Source: Nemertoderma westbladi
Lineage: Eukaryota > Xenacoelomorpha > Nemertodermatida > Nemertodermatidae
Direction: 5' to 3'
Assembly: GCA_032718475.1 (NCBI GenBank)
Contig: JAUCBJ010000699.1
Coordinates: forward strand, 1-64,000
Length of the DNA: 64,000 nt
The position numbers were made by a program, and so were the translations under genes. Of this stretch, positions 54,810-64,000 are shown piece after piece. Positions within the stretch are counted from its first letter, which is position 1. Each line of letters starts with the position of its first letter. Under the pieces are notes generated by a model, which searched no databases, was not told the origin of the DNA, and saw only the letters and a list, made by a program, of their open reading frames with translations.

Positions 54810-57800
54810 TTACGTTGGGGAGTCCCTAGATGTTTGTTGGATTAGGGAGGTGGTCGTGGGAAGAGTATCTTGCCTTCCATAGTTTCCGGACAGTTCTCGG
54901 TCTCTTTCCAGTAAACATAAACGACCAACTGGGCGATTGAGTTGTTGTGTTTCGAATACAATTCCAGGTTTCCTCTTCGTCCTGGAATAGTGACGATAGA
55001 AACATCGCTTCAAATACGCGACGGCCTTACAAAGCCGATTCCAGGATCTATAGTGGTCCATCGCTCCCGGCAGGAGAGCTGAGAGTCCCGGCGAGACGTC
55101 TGGTGTTCCAGATCTCCAGTCTCTCGCTCTGATCTCCACAACAGATCGGTTTGCGGTGGGGGAGTTTAGATCCACAGCGTCGTCCCTGGCAATGTGTAGT
55201 ACAGACAGATCTATCACGGGTTTAAATAACCTTGATTTACTCGTCCGGGTTTTAGGTTTGACTTTCTCCGCTCCCTTGGCTTGTCTAATCTCAGCCGTGG
55301 TAAGATGGGGAGGCCATTCATCTTCTTTACTTAGGAAGTCGGGTCCACCTAACCAGTCTGGAGTATCTGTCAGTTCTTGAGGAGTTGCTCCTCTGGAAGC
55401 GATGTCGGCTAGATTAATCGTCTCGGGGCAATGTCTCCATTGATCTACATTGGAGTTAATATCGTCATTATCTGAGGAGTATGGTGTTCCCTCAGTTGGG
55501 TCGTCTACCTCACTGCTCTCCGCTTCACATTCACTTACTTGGTATACCCGTTCTTTTGGTAACCTTTCCATGAGAGTTCTACGGGAAGGGCCAGTAAAGT
55601 ACCAACCTACTCTAGTTCTTCCCGCATAGGCTTGTAGTGGTTGCGGTTGAGCAGGCCGTTTCTCCAATGTCTCAAGCGCCTCATGCGCATTTTGGCCGAT
55701 GAGTATTTGCACTCCAGGGTAGTCTGTGTTGAATCTAGGTATCTTAAGCTGCTGGGTGAAATCGTCCTCATCCCAGTTATAAGGTTCTACTTGGCTGGTA
55801 GCTTTATCGCCACCATTTTTACTGACCTTATACTGTGTTCTCCTAGTTCATCCTGGGGGGTGGACAATGCACCTACATAATAATCTGCTATTACTGTAGA
55901 TTTCCAAACCTGCATAATTCCTGACATGTTTAACTTAGTTCGGAACTTGGGTTGTCCAGCAAAGATGTCTTCGGCTAGTTCTTTATCGATGAATGTTCCT
56001 GTGCTACCGGAGTCAAGGAGGGCGTTCACTATATAACTCCTTTCAGGTCCGTGGACCCTCAACTGCACTACGGGAAATTCTCGGATTCCTACATTGGAAG
56101 TTGGTGCTTTCCAAGATGGTTGTCGGTCAGAAGTAGTTAGGGGGAGCTCGCTGTCGGTATCCTTTTCATACGTAAGTGCTCGATACACTGCGGTATTTAT
56201 CTGGTAAAAGGATTCGTTTTCGTCGGAGAATTCGTCCATATAGAATCCTTCCATCTCAGAACTTTGGTCAGTGTCATTCACATCACTGAATTGGACATGT
56301 AGTTCGGACTCACTTACCTGACTCGGGCTGTTTCGCTCGAATTCAGTGTGCAACAAGATATGATGTTTCGCACCGCACTTTGCACACCTTGCGTCGGAGT
56401 AACAGGTTCGCCGTTGGTGTCCTTGTCTGAGGCAATTATAACACAACCGCTTATCCCACATGACTTCACGTCTATCCTTTAATGATTTCTTTAGGAATTC
56501 ATCACACACATTCAAACGGTGGGGCCCGTCACACAGCGCACATTTCGGTTTGATGTTACTTACCTTACTTTGAGTAACGTTGTGCACACTAGTTCTTTCT
56601 TCGGGCTTTCTTACATGAATTCTTTTAGGAGATGTAGGAGGAGTTTTTCTTACCTGTTCTCTCCTGTCATTGGTTCGAGACTTGAATTTACTTACGTCCT
56701 TAGGCGCTTTGTTGTCATAGTAAGATCTTTCAGTGTCTTTCCCGCTGTCTTCCTCTTGAGAAGCCTGGCTTTCGCCGTCGTCTGTATAACACACTGGTAT
56801 TACCTTTCTCCTAGAAACGGGTTTCTCACCTTATTTTCCGGTGTCTTCTCTCTGGACTGCTTTAGGAGCTGTAATTTTACCTCTCCATCTAAGAATGACA
56901 TGAGATCAGCCATGGTAGGATCTCTTCGTTGTTGTTCCATCATATATAACACTTTCTTGTCCCAGCGTGTACCTACTCCACCCTTTGGCAAAGTTGACGC
57001 TAAGGCTCCTACAACCATAGAATTCTGGTATTCATGAGACTTACCTAACCAATCTAATTGTCTACAGATCTCCTGAATCTCGTCGGAAAACTCTATAATC
57101 CCGCTGCTAAGAAACTTTTGGGGCGCCATTAATTTCGCATACAAATACCTAGCTATGTTAGTCCTATTACCATACCTGATGTTTAGTGTATCCCAAACTT
57201 GTCTTAATCCATCTGTATGTCCAATAAACTTTAACGCCATTAACTTGGGAGGTCCTTCCAAGCACTCTATGAGGAATCTAAGTTTCTCTCCGTTAGATAG
57301 CACAGAGTTCTGTATGTTATCTTTGTAATATTCATTAAAAGGTAACCATTTCATCTCATCTCCATTGAACTTGACGATCTCTCCCACCTTTACCGCTTGA
57401 CGGGCTTCGGTTCTAGCCATTTGACGCGTAAAACTTTCTTGGGCCATCGTGTTATTTAATATCGAGTTATCGGTATATAAATTTCTCGGATTATGATCAG
57501 GTCTATATGGAATATCATTGTCAACAGGTTTATAATTACCCTTAATAGGGTTTACAAAGGAGTTTCCACTTCACTAGCAGTATAGATGCGTGTAGGCTCC
57601 ACACCTTGCGCATGAAATACTTCAGACCTAACAGGTTGACACATTGTTACAGGGGGTGATGGTATACCCTTTTGTGTATTTACTAATTTATCGCGTTCTA
57701 ACGCGATACTCTGCTGCACTTCTTGCAACTCTAACCTACTTTCCCTTACTGTGCCCTTGAACTGCTGAACAGTTCCTTCCATCTCCTGGACCTGCTGAGA

Positions 57801-59340
57801 GGAGCACTTACGGTGTTCCCTCAGCTGCCCGAGCAGGAGACCCATCTCCCGTCGTCCCTCAGCTACCCACTCGACCGCCGAAGCGGGAGTCGCCAACGTA
57901 GTAGCGGGCGAGCGAGAGACGACGGGCGATAAATTCTTGATATCTCGCTCGGCGTCCAGGACGGGTTCGGACTCGGGAACAGTCCTACTGGGCACAGGTA
58001 GTTTAGTACTGTGCAAAGGGAATTTAGAGGTAGGTTCTGGGAGTACAGGTGTCTCTATCACCGAAAGGGTGGCTTCGAGAACAGGCCTAATTATTTCAGG
58101 CTCATCTACTATAGTAGGGAGTCTTTCTATTTTAATAATTTGGTCTGTGGGTTCTGTACTACCTATGTCTGTGCTAGCTAGTTGCCTTCTAACAGGTGGG
58201 GGCAAATCAGGCAATTTCTGACGGTTGGACATTCTTCCACGCCTACTTAGACGAGATTTATTTCCTCCGCCTTCAAAATCGGTGGTATCACCTTCATCAG
58301 ATGATGTAAATCCCTGCCTTTTAGGAGTAAATCGACTTATCATCTGCATTTGACTAGCTGTTATCTGTTTATTTATATAGTCTTGCTTCTCCTCAAGATT
58401 TTCCAACTCTAGTCGGGTGATCTCTTCAGACACTCTTCGTTCTGCTTCTGCCACGGCTCGCTTTCTTTCCGCTTCTGCCTCTGCTGCTGCTGCTGCTGCT
58501 ATCTTTCTGTCTTCTATACGTTTTTTCTTTACTTGTTCTTCTTGGACTCTAGCGATGCGGAGGCATTCATCAAATTTAGCTTGGTTCACAGCTAACATTT
58601 CCACATCTATTGCGTCCAACACCAGCTTGGTTCCTTCACTATTAGGGCGAAGTCCAGACAACCGTCTCCTCAACTCTTCGTCACCTAGAAATCGTTGTTA
58701 GTCTGACAGATAGATGTCAATAGCATCCCTCTTATGCGGTTTCTCAGCTGTCGCTTCACTTTCCACTTGGGAAAAGGTAGCGTCTGTTGATTCTCCATGG
58801 GTTGAGCGCTCAGCCAGCCGAGCTGTCCACTGGGCCGTTCCTTGAACCTGGAGACTCACCCGCTGGAACCAAGTCTTTACAGCAACTTGCAACGACGTGT
58901 CTTGTCTTCTTTTCGAAGCTTCCTCAAAGGCCGATAGGATTAGTCTGATTCTTAGAAGTCTTTCTCGAACTTGATAAAGCAGCTCTCCCTGCCATCTTTG
59001 CTCCGCGCTCGGGTGTCAGCTCTACAGTATCTGCATTACTGGAGCTGTCGGGCCGCTGGGAAATAAGTTCTCGGCTCGAGTGTTGCTGCTGTTCTGCTGC
59101 TTCTTGGTCCCGCTTAACTTGAGCCCTAGTGCCTATGATAGACCTATGGTGCTCTACTAGCCTAGGGTCTGACACTACTACTGTAGGGATGACCTTTCTT
59201 ACAGTAGGAGGGGACTTGGACTTTGGTCTCAGACGTTCTATACTCTTAGCTGAGTCCCAGATCTTTTTAAGACCCTGTCTAACACTCATTCTAGCACTTT
59301 CTAAGAGACTATCTGATAGTGTTTGTTTTGTGTCAGACAT
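54810..59340 (-). pseudogene. BEL gag-pol of copy 2, deleted and frameshifted
   Basis: It begins at the same ATG as copy 1. About 370 nt of gag is missing (near 58985), with a frame change. Further breaks lie near 58690, 57500, 56797 and 55750. The nucleocapsid knuckles (about 56340-56540) and the protease DSG region (about 55990-56030) are still recognisable. Within pol, two deletions are evident at about 55455 and 54965. The first, about 1.8 kb, removes the whole RT and most of RNase H; the second, about 1.4 kb, removes the integrase. Both leave the local frame open over the last 300 codons. No polymerase or integrase activity is possible. Confidence 0.9.
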
Positions 59341-61408
59341 GTTTAATTGTACAGTTGAATGCCTACTGCTATATTACAGTTAAAGCAAGTCTAGTAATTC
59401 AGTATCAACTGTTAGCCTAGTAATTAATTACCGATATCGTTACTCAGTGTAACGTGATATATTTACAATATATTAGAGTACTGGTATACACTTATAGTAT
59501 ATATATAAGTATTATTACAGACTAGGTTTGTCACAGAATACCGGTATATAATTTCAGCGCAAATATATAGAAATATATAATAAGCCTATCGTGAATACCG
59601 GTATACAACTTACACTTATAGTATATAAGTATAATTATAGACTAGAATTAATTACAGAATACCGGTATATAATTTCAGCACAAATATATAGAAATAAATA
59701 TAGTAAGCCTATCGTAAATACCGATATGTCGATTATTTTTAGAATAATTAAATTTCTGAATTTTAGGGGTTACTTGGTTACTTTACTTTACTTTATTACC
59801 GTTATTTAAGCAGTAGTCCAACTGATATTAAGACCTAATTGTTGTATGACAGGCCTACTATTTTATAAATCGGTTTGAGTTGATTTATAATATATATACC
59901 CGTTTAATGGGTTTTTGTCAATATTTGAAATAAATGTTATTATTTCTGGGAAAGAGTCACCGCACAGAAGCTGTACAGTGAAGTGAAGTGCTACTTGTTG
60001 GACACTAAAACAAATAATTCTAATTTGCCTAAGTTACTTAATACTACAAATTACGTACAATACGGGGTGAGATTACAATCTCTAAATAAATACAAAAATT
60101 ACATGTACGAATTTTTAGGGTAATTTTACAAGAAGTCTACAAACCAGCCTAACAATATATATATATATAATAATAATATATAATTACATAATATAATAAT
60201 ATCTATAATTATATACTTAACTATAACTATAATTATATAATATAATAATATATATAGAATATCTGGTTATTACAAACAGGCAGGATACTACGGTATTTGA
60301 AAATAACAAAGCAGTAGTAAATATACTGCGTTGTCCAGATAGGAAAAATACCACCATCTGACGACTTATAGCCGTATCGCTATAAGTACTACGTTATGTA
60401 TCACGGAGTGTTCCTACCTAGAAGTTAATTACTGCGGCCTACCAGAGCCAACGTGCCTATTAACCACTTTACAACACAAATATACTGCCTACACACTAAT
60501 TACCTTCGGAAAGCACTGTACACTAAACCCTAAATTAGGTACAAGTACTTATACAACAAATAATCAGCAGTTAAAAATACTTGTACAGCCAAAAGAACCA
60601 CGGTATCTGCCGGAGTGACCAAAGCATATAATCTCTAGTCTTTACCTACGCCAAACAGCCCTGATGTAGTACCGGAGTTAATTTAACTATAACGGTATAT
60701 ATAACAAGCACAATTACTGTAGGAATAAACTTGGGGGTATGAATGTTGCGAATAATCGCATAAACTCTGAATAATAAATATTACGCTACCCGTACAGACT
60801 ACACAAACAAAATACAAACCAAACGCTGGCAGACTACTATCAAGCCTAAATAAACTACAGTATATGCAGACTCCGAAATGGTTAGTTAGTATGCGTTCTA
60901 ACCGAGTAGTACGACTTATTCTTTCGGGGGGATTTACCTTACAGCTCTGGAAGCCCACCACGTTCCTAACTAGTACTTTATCGGACATACACTCTACACA
61001 CACTGCAATCTCTTCAGACTTAACAACAGTCAGACAACAGTCCAGCCTACAAATTATCTGTACAATCTGAGCAGGCTTACACGTCTTCTGCTCAACATTA
61101 TGCTACAAATAAATAAAACTGACAGAAATAAGTAAACCATACAAAGGAATAAGGGGTGATCAATCCCTAATCCCCTAACAGCCTACAATATACAATATAT
61201 CACAATCGAAATAATACTGGTACCTGTACTGCAGTAAGTACCAGTTCGGGTGGTTAGGTAGTCAGGCCTACTGGTTACCGGTTGACCGGTACTTCAGCTT
61301 TATTGCCTACGTTGCAATACAGAAGCTATAACTGTTATTGTTCTTACCAGAACAATAGACAACTATATTTATTGCCTACACTGCAATCAGAAGAGAAATA
61401 ACTGTTAT
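59341..61408 (-). other. Leader of BEL copy 2
   Basis: Non-coding, homologous to 25090-27311, with the ACCGGTAT-rich units (59470-59740) but only one copy of the 288-bp unit. It has local AT expansions (60155-60260). The sequence next to the LTR (ATAACAGT in element sense) is conserved with copy 1. Confidence 0.7.
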
Positions 61409-62178
61409 TGTTCGCACTTTCAGACCTTTAGCAGTTTAACCTGCCAAATTTAGATGTCTTCTAGATTATAAATCGACTTTAGCCTATGACGAGTATTTGA
61501 TACACTACATTAGCCGAAGCCAGTCTATGCGCGACCATTCACCCACTGGATATACCCGGGAGACTGGATTCGGAAGCTTTGACCTTATTGCGGTGTAGGC
61601 CTACTGTATTATTCGACTGATTGTTAATATATAATTTCTGACAAATATTATTCACTTTCGGGAAATATCAACAGCTCCTTTAGGACGTGGCGCTCTAAAT
61701 ATGTAAACAGAGTTATTACTTACACTAAACACAACGGGATGGCTATTGATTCACGTATAAAGCGCATTCTTTAGGAGATGCTTTGTTATCAGTCACAATC
61801 ATGCACACTACCGCACAATGCTACACACCGATCTGCCGACCTTCACTAATTTTAGTCACATATAAAGAGAACAGCAACCGACACATGTAGTGCCTATGAA
61901 ATAGCATTAGATTCACTCCAAAACCACTTTAATGTAAGTCGCAATTGTTATATGTAACCGGTCTCTTACCTTCAGTATATCAAGAAGATTGGGGTTTTAT
62001 GATTACTTATCGATATTATCCAAATATAACAATATTCCATCAACTGATATAATTAATAACCGACAGTCAATAGCAGTAAAAATGCGGTGTGGTATATGAA
62101 CACACTGACTTGCGTGAGTTGATATGATTAGGTGAGATAGGATAACAGTTATACGTTTCTATGATCAAGCCTACTAAT
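61409..62178 (-). repeat. 5' LTR of BEL copy 2, truncated by LINE D
   Basis: It matches 47664-48433 nearly base for base, then stops at CCTACTAAT (62178), where unrelated LINE sequence begins. About 400 bp of the outer LTR should lie beyond the LINE insertion. Confidence 0.9.
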
Positions 62179-64000
62179 TATTATTGTTATTATCGTACAG
62201 TGAATAAGAAATAATTATGCACGTACAGTTAGACAGACATAAATAGCACAATAATATAATGTAAGATTTTATATAGTTATTATGTAATAAATAAGTAAAT
62301 GTATATCTATTTTGGACCAAAAATAAACGACAATAATGATTTATATTACCTGCAATCAATCACAGCACAATTTAAATTAAAGAAAAAGAGGAAAAATCAC
62401 AAAAGTAATCAGATTTACGAACCAAAATTTACAAATTCTAAAACAGCACTATAAAGTATAAATCACATTAAATTTTATGTTTAACATTAAACATATTAAA
62501 TACATTTTTACATATCAAATTGAATTATTCGTTAAACAAAAAGTTTAATATCTGCTCAATTTCCTGTCGACTGAACCCAAAAATTCAATTTCATTTCTGC
62601 ACAAGTCAATTAACTAGAGTACAGCAAGCACAAATATACTGAATATATAATATAATATATAATATAAATAGAAATATAGACTATGGTAACTAAGTAGAAA
62701 TGATCAGCTTGTACACATATACGATAACATATAATCTAATTCTTCTGCAGAAAACCCCGGCACTTCTAAAGTGCTCAGCCGGCAATCCAAAAGTTCCCTA
62801 CAAATGCGCACTTTATAATTGTTAGCACCGTCACTGCATGGTACATACTTCAATATCTTAACTTGATTATGTTTTAATAATCTTAAATTGTGTTCATTAC
62901 ATAAATTGCCAATTTTCCTAAAATTACACCCGCCACGAGATCTACAATCAAATAAAAATAATTCTGCCAAGAAACGAATAGATGGTTTTAAAGAGGTCAA
63001 TAAACTTTGAGCAAACGAAACAAACCTAGATTGAATCATTATACATGGGTGATTGAACTGCACAATATTTTCTACGATATATCTATGTGTTGTACGGGGT
63101 AAGCCAAAAATAATCCTAACATTGATATTCCAAGCACTATAAATACGTGTACATTGTGGAGAAAAAAGGTCCCAAAGACTACTACCATAAAAACATGTGG
63201 CATAAATTCGTTGTATGTTACACAATTGATACGGATCCGCGAAATAAAATTCTTGTCGTAATGCATTTATCTTTCCTATGAATTGACCGCGTTTACGTAA
63301 AGTATCGGGTTCCATTGAATTCTTATAATCCATTACATTCCCAAGATGCAGCGCCTGCTTCACCCACGGAAGATTAACCCCATTTAAACCGATGTGAATA
63401 TGAGGCTCAGACCATATGGAGTCGAAACGTATACATTTAGATTTCGATTTATCAGGATCGGCGTTCGTGCTAAATACGAGGTTGTGTTCCTTTGCAAAAT
63501 CTTCACAAAGAGATACCATGTATTGAAGACCAAGTATGGAGGGGCAGAGCAGAAGAATGTCATCGGCGTAAGCTAAGATCCCTAAGTAAACCTTTCCTAT
63601 ATGGCACCCTACTTTCGAAGATCGTAACTTTTTTATCAACTTGTCTAGTAGTACACAGAACAAAATTGGGCTGGCCACGGAACCTTGTCTAACCCCGTTT
63701 GATAGAGTGAACGAGTCAGAATGCGAATTATTCCACCGCACACAACAGGATTGGTTACTGTAAATCCATAATAAAACACGAAGAAATAAAGCCGAGAAAC
63801 CTTTCTTAATTAGTTCTAGGAATAATTTGCCCCATTCAACCATGTCGAACGCCTTTGACAAATCTAGTAGACAACCATAGACCGGAGTAGAATGCCGGGA
63901 GTAATATCCAACGACCTCAGAGGCCGCCCAAGTACATTGGGTAGTACTGGAGCCAGACTGGAACCCAAACTGCAATTCGTCCAATAGCAACCTTTGTGAC
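62179..64000 (-). mobile_element. LINE D, 3' part, inserted in the BEL copy 2 LTR
   Basis: The minus-strand LINE ends with a short AATA-type tail at 62179-62195. The 3' UTR is 62196-62703 (AT-rich, no gene). The 5' part runs off the window. Confidence 0.8.
62704..64000 (-). CDS. LINE D reverse transcriptase, C-terminal 430 codons
   Basis: The frame is open from the window edge to the stop at 62704-62706. It contains FGFQSGSST, LLDLSKAFDMVEW, GVRQGSVASPILF and the catalytic YADD (residues 141-144 counted from 63990), followed by the HLGNVMDYKNSM thumb-like segment. No stop or frameshift is seen, so this copy is well preserved. The clade is not assigned. Confidence 0.85.
   Translation of the reverse strand, partial: SQRLLLDELQFGFQSGSSTTQCTWAASEVVGYYSRHSTPVYGCLLDLSKAFDMVEWGKLFLELIKKGFSALFLRVLLWIYSNQSCCVRWNNSHSDSFTLSNGVRQGSVASPILFCVLLDKLIKKLRSSKVGCHIGKVYLGILAYADDILLLCPSILGLQYMVSLCEDFAKEHNLVFSTNADPDKSKSKCIRFDSIWSEPHIHIGLNGVNLPWVKQALHLGNVMDYKNSMEPDTLRKRGQFIGKINALRQEFYFADPYQLCNIQRIYATCFYGSSLWDLFSPQCTRIYSAWNINVRIIFGLPRTTHRYIVENIVQFNHPCIMIQSRFVSFAQSLLTSLKPSIRFLAELFLFDCRSRGGCNFRKIGNLCNEHNLRLLKHNQVKILKYVPCSDGANNYKVRICRELLDCRLSTLEVPGFSAEELDYMLSYMCTS

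Larger units (their letters stand above)
47664..62178 (-). mobile_element. BEL/Pao retrotransposon copy 2, ORF3 intact, pol deleted
   Basis: In minus orientation: 5' LTR (61409-62178, outer part lost to LINE D), leader, degraded gag-pol, spacer, full-length ORF3, polypurine tract and 3' LTR. The two LTRs differ at only about eight positions over 770 bp by eye. The left flank ends TTGGGGGG; the partner target duplication lies beyond the LINE D insertion and is not visible. Confidence 0.9.

Noticed and set aside
2123-62178. The three ORF3 copies as parts of a Polinton/Maverick-type DNA element
   Set aside because: They are flanked by LTRs, a polypurine tract and BEL pol. No DNA polymerase, capsid or long terminal inverted repeats were seen.

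Overview
The window is nuclear DNA of an animal, probably an invertebrate, although the species cannot be fixed from sequence alone. The reasons are one intron-bearing gene for an ABCC (MRP4-like) transporter, BEL/Pao LTR retrotransposons, several non-LTR (LINE) families, a piggyBac-like MITE, a satellite array and tRNA-like SINE heads. There is no bacterial gene organisation. Most of the window is transposable element, and many elements are nested inside one another.

Layout. 1-2122: AT-rich DNA with long poly-C/G tracts and a 514-bp MITE (684-1197). 2123-7255: BEL copy 3 (minus), keeping its 3' LTR and a broken ORF3. 7780-14045: a CR1/Jockey-like LINE (A, plus) split by an RTE-like LINE (B, minus, 10078-13383) with a 10-bp target duplication. 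14046-14144: an 11-bp minisatellite derived from a LINE endonuclease motif. 14992-17243: a satellite of about 78-bp units. 18643-18751: an exon of the ABCC gene. 18752-40744: its apparent intron of about 22 kb, holding three nested elements: an RTE-like LINE (E, plus), split by LINE C (minus), split in turn by the complete BEL copy 1 (plus, 23828-39719, target duplication ATGTC). 40745-44281: the large ABCC exon, interrupted by a piggyBac-like MITE at a TTAA. 44283-47335: a Foldback-like unit with inverted arrays of palindromic 22-mers around a gene for a zinc-finger/acidic protein. 47664-62178: BEL copy 2 (minus). 62179-64000: LINE D (minus), inserted into the 5' LTR of copy 2 and running off the window.

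The most interesting system is the BEL/Pao family. Ordinary BEL elements end shortly after pol. Here every copy that reaches this region carries about 1.6 kb of conserved spacer and then a third reading frame, ORF3, of 1417 codons in its intact form, ending just before the polypurine tract and 3' LTR. ORF3 has three zinc-knuckle-like motifs, a coiled coil and a very basic tail. It has no envelope-like signal peptide or membrane anchor, and I do not recognise it. In the stretches I compared between copies, almost all differences are synonymous, so the protein appears to have been under selection. Copy 1 has intact pol but a deleted ORF3. Copy 2 has intact ORF3 but has lost reverse transcriptase, RNase H and integrase. 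Both have LTR pairs that are about 99% identical by eye, so complementation in trans is a reasonable hypothesis.
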